Origin: Pseudomonadota bacterium
GTDB taxonomy: Bacteria > CALINM01
Length of the DNA: 20,629 nucleotides
Reading direction: 5' to 3'
Assembly: GCA_026415985.1 (NCBI GenBank)
Contig: JAOAGA010000020.1
Coordinates: forward strand, 1 to 20,629
Part shown: positions 1 to 7,768 of the stretch, piece after piece
Layout of the letters: each line of letters opens with the position of its first letter
Numbering within the stretch: the first letter of the stretch is position 1
Program-made: the position numbers and the translations under genes
The notes under the pieces: generated by a model
Told to the model about the DNA's origin: nothing
Databases searched by the model: none
What the model saw: only the letters and a program-made list of their open reading frames with translations

Positions 1-103
1 TCAAAGCAGTAGTCTGCATAGATACAACTGCCAGAATACCAATGGTGAGTATTGACATAGCAATTAATACTTCAATAAGAGAAAATCCTTTATTGCCTTT
101 CAA
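1..103 (-). CDS. Type IV pilin-like / PilV-GspI-type minor pseudopilin, N-terminal fragment
   Basis: Only the first 34 codons are in the window; the C-terminus lies beyond position 1. The translation begins MKGNKGFSLIEVLIAM and continues with a hydrophobic stretch. This is a class III prepilin signal: a short basic leader, Gly before the cleavage site, then Phe, Glu at +5 and a membrane helix. The SLIEVLIAMSIL pattern is most like PilV/GspI minor pilins, but the fragment is too short to be sure of the subfamily. I chose a TTG start at 101-103 because GGGAGGG lies 6 nt upstream. An in-frame ATG at 116-118 would add five residues (MGGLK) and place the Shine-Dalgarno sequence inside the gene. 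The start overlaps the 3' end of the GspH-like gene, suggesting translational coupling. The product would be inserted in the inner membrane and processed by prepilin peptidase. Confidence 0.8.
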   Translation of the reverse strand, partial: MKGNKGFSLIEVLIAMSILTIGILAVVSMQTTAL

Positions 104-542
104 CTTTAACCCTCCCATAACCTGAAACTATTACTCTCCTTTGCTGTTGACCATACCTGAACACGATAGTGTTATTCGTTCCTAAAACTATTCCCGTCGG
201 CGGAATACAAACTATTAAATTATCTGATGTTATTTCCATTTCTTCATTGAGTTTAAGAGTTTGTTCTATTTTTTCGCCAGAGGTAAAGGTTTTACTTCTA
301 TCACTGTCAATGAACATGGAAATAGATGGATTTTTCCCTTTGGGAAAAGATAGGCATACTTGCTCATTATATTTAAGAGATACTGACTTGGCTAAATTTA
401 TAAAAGATACAACCTTTTGCATATCACCTTTTGTTATATAAATTTCTCTATATCTGACAAAATTCGGGATCGCAACAGCACTCAAAATAGTAATTATTGC
501 TATAACTATTAATAACTCCACTAAGGTTAATCCCTTTTCCAC
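90..542 (-). CDS. GspH/FimT-type pseudopilin
   Basis: A 150-residue prepilin-like protein. The N-terminus MEKGLTLVELLIVIAI has a four-residue leader ending in Gly, cleavage before Leu, the +5 Glu, and a ~20-residue hydrophobic helix. The body is short and beta-rich, with an SDRS/GEKIEQ segment and a C-terminal VFRYG...VIVSGYGRV strand pair. Both are typical of GspH/FimT/FimU minor pilins, which sit at the tip of type IV pili or type II secretion pseudopili. The start is GTG at 540-542. No clear Shine-Dalgarno sequence is seen upstream, but no other start would preserve the short leader. It is the first gene of a leftward operon and overlaps the next prepilin gene. Pilus versus type II secretion cannot be decided from this window. 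Confidence 0.87.
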   Translation of the reverse strand: MEKGLTLVELLIVIAIITILSAVAIPNFVRYREIYITKGDMQKVVSFINLAKSVSLKYNEQVCLSFPKGKNPSISMFIDSDRSKTFTSGEKIEQTLKLNEEMEITSDNLIVCIPPTGIVLGTNNTIVFRYGQQQRRVIVSGYGRVKVERQ

Positions 543-553
543 GTTTTGCTGTA

Positions 554-646
554 TGCAATATTTTTGCCAAAACTATAAAATAAGTCTTAGTTTAGTTTTT
601 TAGCAGAAATATAGTTGTTATTTCAAATAACTATGCAATTTTTGCA
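554..646. promoter_or_regulatory. Paired TGCAA palindromes in divergent intergenic region
   Basis: The 154-bp spacer between the leftward pilin operon and the rightward DUF1573 gene is very AT-rich. It carries TGCAA-TTT-TTGCA at 634-646 (perfect inverted repeat, 3-nt spacer) and TGCAA-N5-TTGCC at 554-568, each preceded by TA. A further TGCAA half-site lies at 657-661. This arrangement is what a dimeric transcription factor acting on divergent promoters would use. No regulator is identified, and short palindromes arise by chance in AT-rich DNA. Confidence 0.3.
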
Positions 647-696
647 CATAACAATCTGCAAAATATGTTTATTTTTTTTAAAAAATATGATAAAAA

Positions 697-1059
697 ATGA
701 TTATGAAATATATCCGTTTTTTAATCTTGGCTTGGTTCTTTTTTATTTTTACCGCTCAAATTGGTGTGCCTAAGTATGAACACGATTTCGGTAAAGTAAA
801 AGCTGATCAGATTGCCACTTGCACCTTTGAGATTGAGAATAATGAGAATGAACCTTTAATAGTTGAGTATATTGAGGGAGGCTGAGGTGTTTATACAAGG
901 CTACTTTCGGGTAAAGTAGCCAAAAAAGGAGAAAAGATAATTTTAGAGGTTGAGTATAAGCCCTGCAGTAAAGAAAAGTTTGAAAAGTTAATACTTGTAA
1001 AGGTTAACAAATCGGCCGGTTACATAACTTTTACAATCAGGGGCGAAGCAACAGACTAA
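697..1059 (+). CDS. Predicted exported DUF1573-family selenoprotein (in-frame TGA read as Sec)
   Basis: Read through the TGA at 883-885, the frame stays open to TAA at 1057-1059 and gives 120 residues. The N-terminus (MIMKYIRFLILAWFFFIFTA) is a signal peptide or membrane anchor. The mature part matches DUF1573 throughout, on both sides of the TGA: HDFGKVK near residue 29, FEIENNENEPLIV, then GEKIILEVEYKP and a closing beta-strand segment. Typical members carry S-C-G-C-T after the PLxI strand; here the corresponding residues are G-Sec-G-V-Y, so Sec63 replaces the first conserved Cys. Cys42 and Cys90 are the only cysteines. A SECIS-like hairpin follows the TGA. Family function is poorly known; location would be periplasmic or membrane-anchored. 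The start is ATG 697 or ATG 703; neither has a good Shine-Dalgarno sequence. The alternative is a pseudogene with a nonsense mutation. Homology continuing past the TGA and the hairpin argue against that. Confidence 0.78.
899..921 (+). promoter_or_regulatory. Candidate bacterial SECIS hairpin
   Basis: GGCTACTTT (899-907) pairs perfectly with AAAGTAGCC (913-921), nine uninterrupted base pairs closing the loop CGGGT (908-912). The apical loop starts 22 nt after the TGA at 883-885. Known bacterial SECIS elements lie immediately 3' of the UGA inside the coding sequence, with the apical loop roughly 16-37 nt away and a G among the first loop bases; this fits on all counts. It would recruit SelB carrying Sec-tRNA. 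It is not a conventional terminator: no T-run follows the stem on either strand, and the stem lies in translated codons. Confidence 0.75.
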
Positions 1060-1255
1060 GTTCATCAGAAAATTTCAAATGATAATAAATACATTCCATT
1101 TTTTATTCAAAAGCATCTTTGAGCTTTTAGAGATTTTAATAGCTATTTTTCAGAATCTATATCTTATATTCAATTATCTGATTTAAAACTAATCTTTTCT
1201 ATTTCTCAAAAATAAAATATAATTTATAAATTAATCTAATTTTAGGAGTTTTTGT

Positions 1256-1615
1256 ATGAAAAGAGAAGAACTTGAAAAAATTAAGGAGATTTTAATAAAC
1301 TGGCGAAAGGAGATTCTTGCCTCTCAACAACAGGCTGTTAAAGAGATTTCCGAAGATATGGAAGACAGAACATTTTCAGATCCAACAGATAGGGCAAGCT
1401 ATGAAGAAGATAGAGCGGTTTTGCTAAAAATTAAAAACAGAGAATCAAAACTTCTTCTTAAGATTGATGAAACTTTAAAAAGAATTGAATCGGGCGATTA
1501 TGGCATTTGCGATGAGTGTGGTGCAGAAATACCCTTTGAAAGGTTGCTTGCAAGACCTGTAACAAACCTCTGTATAGACTGCAAGACTGATCAAGAGGAA
1601 AAAGAGACTAAATGA
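1256..1615 (+). CDS. dksA: DksA/TraR-family C4 zinc-finger transcription regulator
   Basis: A 119-residue protein with an N-terminal coiled coil, then a four-cysteine zinc finger (Cys85, Cys88, Cys106, Cys109; CDEC...CIDC). The coiled-coil tip has DPTDRAS (Asp42, Asp45, Ala47), equivalent to the DPVDRA tip of Escherichia coli DksA that enters the RNA polymerase secondary channel. It is therefore likely to be a functional DksA-type partner of ppGpp rather than a degenerate paralogue. It is shorter than E. coli DksA (151 residues), mainly at the N-terminus. ATG 1256 has TAGGAG about 9 nt upstream. The TGA stop overlaps the pyk start (ATGA), so the two are probably translationally coupled. The 196-bp spacer before it (1060-1255) is very AT-rich; the operon promoter is presumably there, but no convincing one can be picked. 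Confidence 0.93.
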   Translation: MKREELEKIKEILINWRKEILASQQQAVKEISEDMEDRTFSDPTDRASYEEDRAVLLKIKNRESKLLLKIDETLKRIESGDYGICDECGAEIPFERLLARPVTNLCIDCKTDQEEKETK

Positions 1616-3057
1616 GAAAAACAAAAATAATCGCTACTCTTTCAGCAAAGCTTTCCTATGAACAGATTAAAGAAATGGCTGACTTTTTTGACTGTGCAAG
1701 AATAAATCTCTCTCATGGTTCCTATGAAGATTATGAAAAGATTACTAATTTTATAAGACAGATCGAAAGAGAAAAAAATAAATATATACCAATACTTTTT
1801 GATATTTCAGGTCCTAAAATCAGAGTAACCAATATTGAAATACCCTTAGAAGTTAAGAAAAAATCTAAAGTAGCTCTTATAAAAAAAACTTCTGATAAAA
1901 CAAATCTTTTCTTAGCTATTAATTTTCCGGAAATAATAAATCATCTGAAGATTGGTGACAGGGTATATATAGATGACGGCAAAATAAGGTTTAAGGTAAC
2001 AGAGATTGATAAAGATGGAGTTATTCTTGAAGCACTTACCGATGGCATTATTAGAAAAAATAAGGGGCTTAACTTTCCCGATACAGAACTACCACTGCCA
2101 TCTTTAACAGAAAAGGATTTAAAAGATCTCGATTTTGTCTCAAAATTAAACCCCGATTTTATTGCCCTCTCTTTCGTCAGAAAAAAAGAAGATATATTTA
2201 TGCTCAGAAAAGAGCTTGATCAAAGAAAAGTCAGCACATCTGTTATAGCAAAAATAGAAAGACCTGAAGTGATTAAAGTTCTTGAAGATGTTATTGAAGT
2301 GTCAGACGGTATTATGGTAGCAAGGGGTGATTTGGGTATAGAGCTTTCCCTTGAGAAAGTTCCTATTATCCAGAAAAAGATTGTAGAGCTTTGCAAAAAC
2401 AAGGGGAAGTTTTCTATAGTTGCCACTCAGATATTAGAGACAATGGTTGAAAAACCGGAGCCAACGAGAGCAGAGGTATCTGATATTGCCAACGCAATCT
2501 TTGACGGATTTGATGCTCTTATGTTATCCGGTGAGACAGCATCCGGCAGTTTTCCTCTTGAATCTTTGCAAATACTCGACAGGGTGGCAAAGGAAACAGA
2601 AAAAAATATTAAACTCAACAAGAGTTTTGATCTGAAAGAATATAACTTTTTAAAAGATGATATAACTTCTACTATTGCCTTCTCGGCCTATATTTCAGCT
2701 ATTACTTTGAAAGCAAAGGCAATTATTTCTTTTACCGCTTCAGGACAGACAGCGGGCATCTTGTCAAAGTTTAGATACGATAAAGATGTAATTGCTGTAA
2801 GCTATGATATAAAGACATTAAGAAAATGTTCTCTTTTTTACGGTATTAAGCCTTTATTAATTAAAAAAAGTGAGATTACCGATGAGCTAATGTTTGAGAT
2901 GGAGAAACTTTTGCTTGATATAGGTTTTAAAGATGACGAGCTAATAATAATGACCATTGGCTTACCTGTCGTTGAAAAGGGACATACAAATATGATGAAG
3001 GTTCATAAAATAGGAGGGTATTTACCATATAAAGAAAAGTTTCAAAAAGTTGATTAA
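1612..3057 (+). CDS. pyk: Pyruvate kinase
   Basis: At 481 residues it has the length of a bacterial pyruvate kinase, the last glycolytic enzyme (phosphoenolpyruvate + ADP to pyruvate + ATP, cytosolic). Landmarks are R30-x-N32-x-S34-H35-G for phosphate/ADP and K+ binding, GPKIR leading into the inserted beta-barrel B domain, and the active-site signature IAKIERPE with Lys214 and Glu216. Then come VARGDLG with Asp240 (metal ligand), ATQILETM and LSGETASG. The C-terminal effector domain contains FTASGQTAGILSKFR. The N-terminal strand is TKIIATLSAKLS, lacking the usual GP after the strand (family TxGPxS), a local divergence outside the catalytic residues. It overlaps dksA by 4 nt and is followed 37 nt later by galT, which has its own AGGAGG. 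Confidence 0.96.
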   Translation: MRKTKIIATLSAKLSYEQIKEMADFFDCARINLSHGSYEDYEKITNFIRQIEREKNKYIPILFDISGPKIRVTNIEIPLEVKKKSKVALIKKTSDKTNLFLAINFPEIINHLKIGDRVYIDDGKIRFKVTEIDKDGVILEALTDGIIRKNKGLNFPDTELPLPSLTEKDLKDLDFVSKLNPDFIALSFVRKKEDIFMLRKELDQRKVSTSVIAKIERPEVIKVLEDVIEVSDGIMVARGDLGIELSLEKVPIIQKKIVELCKNKGKFSIVATQILETMVEKPEPTRAEVSDIANAIFDGFDALMLSGETASGSFPLESLQILDRVAKETEKNIKLNKSFDLKEYNFLKDDITSTIAFSAYISAITLKAKAIISFTASGQTAGILSKFRYDKDVIAVSYDIKTLRKCSLFYGIKPLLIKKSEITDELMFEMEKLLLDIGFKDDELIIMTIGLPVVEKGHTNMMKVHKIGGYLPYKEKFQKVD

Positions 3058-3094
3058 TAGATATTTGAAGTTATAATTTTTTTAGGAGGGTTAA

Positions 3095-4090
3095 ATGCCG
3101 GAATTAAGAAAAGACCCCGTTGCAAACAGATGGGTTATTATATCTTCTGAAAGAGCACAGAGACCTCATAGTTTTGTCCCCCAAAAACCGGAAAAGAAAC
3201 ACACAACCTTTTGTCCCTTTGATTACGGTAATGAACATATAACACCAAATGAGATCTTCGCCATAAGACCCTATGGCTCTCCTAAGGGCTCACCAAACTG
3301 GACATTAAGGGTGGTTCCAAATAAGTTTCCTGCCTTGAGGATAGAAGGTGATTTAAACAAGGAAGGCGAAGGGCTTTATGACAAGATGAATGGTATCGGT
3401 GCCCACGAGGTTATAATTGAAACCCCTAACCATGATGAGACTTTATCCACAATGAGCAGAGACAGGTTTAAAGATGTTCTTTTTGCTTACCGGGAAAGAA
3501 TGATAGATTTAAAGAGGGATGTCAGATTTCGTTATGTCCTGGTTTTTAAAAATCATGGGGAGCAGGCAGGTGCTTCGTTATCTCACTCCCACTCTCAGCT
3601 TATTGCTCTACCGATTGTTCCCAAAAGGGTTTTAGAAGAATTGGAAAATTGCAGCAGATACTTTAATTTCAAAGAAAGATGCCTTATCTGCGATATTGTA
3701 AGGCAGGAGATTCAGCAAGGTGCAAGGATTGTCGCAGAAAATACTGATTTTATTGCCTTTTGTCCCTATGCTCCGAGGTTCCCCTTTGAAGTCTGGTTAC
3801 TGCCGAAATATCATCAATCTGCCTATGACGATATAAAGGATGATAAGTTAGAGAACCTCAGCATAATTTTTCAAAATGTTTTGCAAAAAATAGATAGTGT
3901 TTTAGAAGAGCCCGACTATAATTTTGTTTTGCATACCGTTCCCTTTACAGACATACACAATAATTATTATCACTGGCATTTTGAGATTATACCGAAACTA
4001 ACAAAAGTGGCTGGATTCGAGTGGGGATCAGGTTTTTATATCAATCCCACTCCACCTGAAGAGGCAGCAAAATATCTGAGGGAGATATAG
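3095..4090 (+). CDS. galT: Galactose-1-phosphate uridylyltransferase-type HIT-superfamily nucleotidyltransferase
   Basis: A 331-residue GalT-family enzyme that exchanges NMP between a nucleotide sugar and a sugar-1-phosphate through a nucleotidyl-His intermediate. The active-site segment is SLSHSHSQL, with His164 and the probable nucleophile His166. RVVPNKFPAL and GAHEVIIETPNHD (His104) match the family. The first zinc site, normally CPFC, reads CPFD (Cys40, Asp43), so one metal ligand is replaced. The second site keeps CLIC (Cys196, Cys199) with candidate partners His240 and His293/His295. The start at 3095 has AGGAGG 6 nt upstream. It lies 6 nt before glgA, so an ADP-glucose phosphorylase-like role (as in plant GalT homologues) is as plausible as UDP-galactose exchange; substrate is not decided by sequence. 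No other galactose-pathway genes are present. Confidence 0.9.
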   Translation: MPELRKDPVANRWVIISSERAQRPHSFVPQKPEKKHTTFCPFDYGNEHITPNEIFAIRPYGSPKGSPNWTLRVVPNKFPALRIEGDLNKEGEGLYDKMNGIGAHEVIIETPNHDETLSTMSRDRFKDVLFAYRERMIDLKRDVRFRYVLVFKNHGEQAGASLSHSHSQLIALPIVPKRVLEELENCSRYFNFKERCLICDIVRQEIQQGARIVAENTDFIAFCPYAPRFPFEVWLLPKYHQSAYDDIKDDKLENLSIIFQNVLQKIDSVLEEPDYNFVLHTVPFTDIHNNYYHWHFEIIPKLTKVAGFEWGSGFYINPTPPEEAAKYLREI

Positions 4091-4096
4091 ATTAAT

Positions 4097-5515
4097 ATGA
4101 AAGTGCTTTTTGCAAGTTCAGAAGTTTTTCCCTTTTCCAAAACAGGTGGGCTTGCAGATGTTAGTTCTGCCCTACCTGTAGCCTTAAAAAAATTAGGTGT
4201 TGATATCTCTATCATAACTCCTCTTTATAAAGGAATAAGTGAAAAATATAACTTAATAAAAACTGAAAACCATTTTGAGATTAAAATTTCCGATAAAACT
4301 TCTTCCGGAGAGATATATTTGGGTAATCTTAACAGTGTTCCTGTATTTTTCTTAGATTGTAAAAAATATTTTAACCGCGATGAGCTTTATACAACAAAGA
4401 CCGGTGATTATTTAGACAATGCTGAGAGATTTATCTTCTTCTCAAGGGCAGTTGTTGAGTTTGCCGTTAAAAACTCCTTTGATATAATCCATCTTAATGA
4501 CTGGCAGACCGCTATGTCTGCTGTTTACGCCAAATCACTCTATAAATTTGGCGGGAAAACTATACTGACCATTCATAATTTAGGTTATCAGGGACTTTTC
4601 TGGCATTTTGATATGCATCTGACTAACTTAGGCTGGGAGTATTACAATCCCCGGATGCTTGAGTTCTGGGGAAAAATAAATTTTTTAAAGGGAGGAATTT
4701 ATTTTTCTGATGCAATTACTACCGTTAGTCCTACCTATGCAAAAGAAATCTTATCGGAAGAGTCCGGCTTTGGCTTGCAGGGCGTGTTAAAAGATGTTGA
4801 GGATAGGCTATACGGAATTCTAAATGGAATTGATTACGATGAATGGAATCCGGAAAAGGATAAATACATCGCCATGAATTATTCGGAAAACAATTTTACT
4901 GAAGGGAAGAAAATTTGCAAGACTAAACTCATAAAAACGGGAAAACTTAATCTTGGTTCAAAAACACCTTTATTCGGAATGATAACCCGAATCGCCGATC
5001 AAAAAGGTTTTGATATCTTAATACCTGCCTTAGATGAAATATTGAAAAAAGATATTGGTCTTATAATACTTGGCTCAGGAGAGAAAAGATACGAAGAGGC
5101 TTTGATGGATTATGTCAAAAAATATGAAGGCAAGATTAGCTGTTTTTTTGAATTTAATAACCCCTTAGCTCATCAGATAGAAGCAGGGGCTGATTTTTTT
5201 CTTATGCCATCTAAATACGAGCCCTGTGGATTAAATCAGATGATAAGCATGAGATATGGAACTATACCGGTTGTGAGGGCGGTGGGAGGTTTAGAAGATA
5301 CTGTAACAGATATTAATGAGAGAAGCGGAACAGGAATTAAGTTCCAGTCCTATGATACAGAGTCACTCATAGATGCCATAGACAGGGCTATAGATGTTTA
5401 CTGCAAACCTTTAAGTTTATATCAGATAAGAAAAAGAGCCATGAAAAAAGATTTTTCATGGGATAACTCTGCTAAAAAATATCTTGAGTTATACAAAAAG
5501 GTGCTAAATGTCTAA
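4097..5515 (+). CDS. glgA: Glycogen synthase (ADP-glucose type, GT5)
   Basis: A 472-residue GT-B enzyme transferring glucose from ADP-glucose to growing alpha-1,4-glucan. The N-terminus has the diagnostic KTGGLADV motif (Lys15, ADP-glucose binding). The N-terminal Rossmann domain includes HLNDWQTA and TIHNLGYQG, and GILNGIDYDEWNP marks the domain junction. The C-terminal domain has RIADQKGFD and the catalytic EPCGLNQM motif (Glu375), followed by VRAVGGLEDTV. Length is standard for bacterial GlgA (about 477 residues in E. coli). Its 3' end overlaps the histidine kinase gene by 8 nt. With galT just upstream it forms a small sugar-nucleotide/storage-polysaccharide pair; no branching enzyme or glgC is in the window. 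Confidence 0.96.
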   Translation: MKVLFASSEVFPFSKTGGLADVSSALPVALKKLGVDISIITPLYKGISEKYNLIKTENHFEIKISDKTSSGEIYLGNLNSVPVFFLDCKKYFNRDELYTTKTGDYLDNAERFIFFSRAVVEFAVKNSFDIIHLNDWQTAMSAVYAKSLYKFGGKTILTIHNLGYQGLFWHFDMHLTNLGWEYYNPRMLEFWGKINFLKGGIYFSDAITTVSPTYAKEILSEESGFGLQGVLKDVEDRLYGILNGIDYDEWNPEKDKYIAMNYSENNFTEGKKICKTKLIKTGKLNLGSKTPLFGMITRIADQKGFDILIPALDEILKKDIGLIILGSGEKRYEEALMDYVKKYEGKISCFFEFNNPLAHQIEAGADFFLMPSKYEPCGLNQMISMRYGTIPVVRAVGGLEDTVTDINERSGTGIKFQSYDTESLIDAIDRAIDVYCKPLSLYQIRKRAMKKDFSWDNSAKKYLELYKKVLNV

Positions 5516-7736
5516 GCTTGCGGTTTCTGAAATTATATCCTTTCTGAGAGATTTTAATACTTTTACAGATTTTGAAAAAAAATTTGTTCTGATCGGCGAT
5601 TTTTTAAAAAAATATGAAGTTGAGAAGGCCTTTCTTATAAACGATAAAACATTTGAGATAAAAAACATTCTTGGCGATTTTACTCCAAGCCCCGCAAATA
5701 TCAGCATTTTAAAAAGGGAGCTTCAAGACTATCCACTAAACAGAATTAATCTGGATAATAACGATTTCGGGGTAATCAAGATAGATGATGAAACGATTAA
5801 TTTCAGATATTTTTTATATTATCCTCTTTCTCTTGATGATGATATAAGAGATTTTGTTTCTCTGGAGTTCAGCTGTCTGATAAAAAATTATCAGAACTAC
5901 CTTCAGCTAAATAAAAGACAAAACGAAATAAATACTATAAAAATGCTATCTGAAAAGGTTTCTACTTTCTATAACCTGAAAACACTTTTGCATATAGTTA
6001 CGGAGTATGTTACTAAATCTCTCTTCTGCAGAGGGACTGTTATAAGGCTTGTAAATAAAAAAACGGGGCTTTTAGAGGTAGTAGAAGAGTTTGGTCTTGA
6101 AAATGTTAACATAAGAAGGTTTGGCGTGAAAAAGGGAAGTGGTGTTTCAGGCCAAACATGGGAATCGGCAAAACCAAGACTTGTTACGCCAGATACGGAA
6201 GAATCAAAGGAGCTTCTCCAATCAACATTGGGAGTTGGTTCTCTTATCTGTGTCCCCCTTATTTTTGGAAATGAGGTCATAGGAACTCTTAGCGTATATG
6301 AAAAACTTAATAATGAAACCTTTACTGAAGAAGACAAGGTTTTTTTGGAAGTTATAGGTAGTTTGATATCACCAATCATATCTTATGCCGATGCCCTGGA
6401 AATAGAAAGAAACTTAAGAGAGCTTATTAATATCTATCTCAAAGATCTGGAATTAATTACAGAAATTAACAAGATTATAATGCAGCCACGAAGGATTGAT
6501 GAACTACTATATATCATTCTTACCGCCCTTACTTTTGGCGAGGATATTGGTTTTAACAGAGCTGCCATATTTACCTATAACTTCAATACAGAAACTCTTC
6601 AGGGAATGCTTGGTGTTGGCTGTGAAGACATAGAAGAGACAAAAGAAGTCTGGGAAAAGCTTCCGAAAAATATTAATTCTATAAAATGGTTACAGGAGTT
6701 TTCACGACTTGGATTTTATGACAATAGTCCTTTCAATGAGAAGATTAAAGCATTAAGGTTTAATATTAACAAGATTCCCGAACTGATCGGTTCGCTAAAA
6801 AAAGGCAAGGTGTATTTTTCTGACGAAAAAAGAAAGGATTTCTTTAAAGAGATATTCAAGATAAGCGAGTATGCCATTGTGCCTCTAATTGGCAAAGAAA
6901 ATCTTTTAGGAATAATTTATGTTGATAATAAGTTTACCAATAAAAAAATAGATGAGAGATACATTAGATTATTAGAGATTTTTGGTTCGCAGGCATCAAT
7001 AGCTATTGAAAATTCCAATACTTTAAGCGAGCTAAAAGATGCAAACAATATGTTAAAGATAGCTCAGCAAGAGATCCTCATGAAGGAAAAATTAGCAGCA
7101 GTTGGTGAGATGTTAACAACTCTTGCTCACGAGATCAGAAATCCGTTGACTACAATTGGCGGTTTTTCAGATATACTGAGCAAAAAGATTGAAGATAAAA
7201 ATCTTAGAGAGCTGGCAGAAAAGATTCACAAACAGGCACAAAGAATGGAGAAGATTTTTAATAGCTTTTTATATCTCTCTAAAAACAGGAATTTCAAAAA
7301 AGAACTGATAAATCTAAAAGAATTTATTATAAACTGTGTTGAACAGTTAGGTATTCCGGAAGACAGAAATATTAAGATTAATTTTCATTTTTCCGATGAA
7401 AACATAACAGCAAATATTGATAAACAGATGTTTTCAGTTATAGTTGAAAATCTTATAAAAAATGCAGTTGAGGCAATGCCGGGGGGCGGAAACATAGATG
7501 TTACCCTCGGAAGAGATGAGAACTTTTTTATATTGACCGTAGAAGATGAAGGGCCGGGTATCAATAAAGATGATCTGCCAAAGATTTTCGACCCTTTCTT
7601 TACTACCAAGTTTAACGGCTTCGGAATCGGTTTGGCAATAAGTTATAAGATTATAAAACAACATAATGGTTTAATTTATGCGGAAAACAGGAAACCTAAG
7701 GGAGCAAGATTTGTTCTGAAAATGCCTTTAGGTTAG
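5508..7736 (+). CDS. Cytosolic GAF-GAF sensor histidine kinase
   Basis: A 742-residue kinase without any transmembrane helix. An N-terminal region of about 145 residues has no assigned domain. GAF domain 1 spans about 150-296 (GSGVSGQTWESAKP...VPLIFGNEVIGTLSVY). GAF domain 2 spans about 315-503 (VPLIGKENLLGIIYVDN...QASIAIENS). A short coiled coil then leads to the HisKA H-box LAHEIRNPL with phospho-acceptor His541. The HATPase domain (about 620-742) has the N-box ENLIKNAVEAM (from Glu647), G1 DEGPGI, F-box DPFFTTK and G2 GFGIGLAIS. It should sense an intracellular ligand or redox state and phosphorylate the receiver encoded 32 nt downstream (7769-8134), perhaps also the receiver of the GGDEF protein at 9121. 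The gene overlaps glgA by 8 nt. The ligand is unknown. Confidence 0.92.
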   Translation: MSKLAVSEIISFLRDFNTFTDFEKKFVLIGDFLKKYEVEKAFLINDKTFEIKNILGDFTPSPANISILKRELQDYPLNRINLDNNDFGVIKIDDETINFRYFLYYPLSLDDDIRDFVSLEFSCLIKNYQNYLQLNKRQNEINTIKMLSEKVSTFYNLKTLLHIVTEYVTKSLFCRGTVIRLVNKKTGLLEVVEEFGLENVNIRRFGVKKGSGVSGQTWESAKPRLVTPDTEESKELLQSTLGVGSLICVPLIFGNEVIGTLSVYEKLNNETFTEEDKVFLEVIGSLISPIISYADALEIERNLRELINIYLKDLELITEINKIIMQPRRIDELLYIILTALTFGEDIGFNRAAIFTYNFNTETLQGMLGVGCEDIEETKEVWEKLPKNINSIKWLQEFSRLGFYDNSPFNEKIKALRFNINKIPELIGSLKKGKVYFSDEKRKDFFKEIFKISEYAIVPLIGKENLLGIIYVDNKFTNKKIDERYIRLLEIFGSQASIAIENSNTLSELKDANNMLKIAQQEILMKEKLAAVGEMLTTLAHEIRNPLTTIGGFSDILSKKIEDKNLRELAEKIHKQAQRMEKIFNSFLYLSKNRNFKKELINLKEFIINCVEQLGIPEDRNIKINFHFSDENITANIDKQMFSVIVENLIKNAVEAMPGGGNIDVTLGRDENFFILTVEDEGPGINKDDLPKIFDPFFTTKFNGFGIGLAISYKIIKQHNGLIYAENRKPKGARFVLKMPLG

Positions 7737-7768
7737 AACTGCCAATTTTAAACTTTCAGGAGGTATCC

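Noticed and set aside
697-885. A 62-residue protein ending at the TGA, or a pseudogene with a nonsense mutation.
   Set aside because: Domain homology continues in the same frame for 57 more codons to a proper stop, no other lesion is seen, and a SECIS-like hairpin follows. Not fully excluded without homologues.
899-921. The perfect hairpin as a rho-independent terminator.
   Set aside because: It is followed by an A-rich stretch, not a T-run, and no T-run follows on the opposite strand either; it also lies inside translated codons.
1109-1128. AAAAGC-N8-GCTTTT inverted repeat after the DUF1573 gene as a terminator.
   Set aside because: The six-pair stem is mostly A-T and no T-run follows.
1195-1223. 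TATAAT at 1218-1223 as the -10 box of the dksA promoter.
   Set aside because: The hexamer is perfect, but the region is almost entirely A/T and the matching -35 (TTTTCT) is poor, so chance is likely.
1612-1665. Loss of the usual GP turn at the pyruvate kinase N-terminus as a sign of an inactive enzyme.
   Set aside because: All catalytic and metal-binding residues that can be located (Arg30, Asn32, Ser34, Lys214, Glu216, Asp240) are intact.
5969-6379. A 136-codon open frame on the minus strand inside the histidine kinase gene.
   Set aside because: It lies antisense to the first GAF domain, has no recognisable motif, and is best explained as a shadow of the real coding frame.
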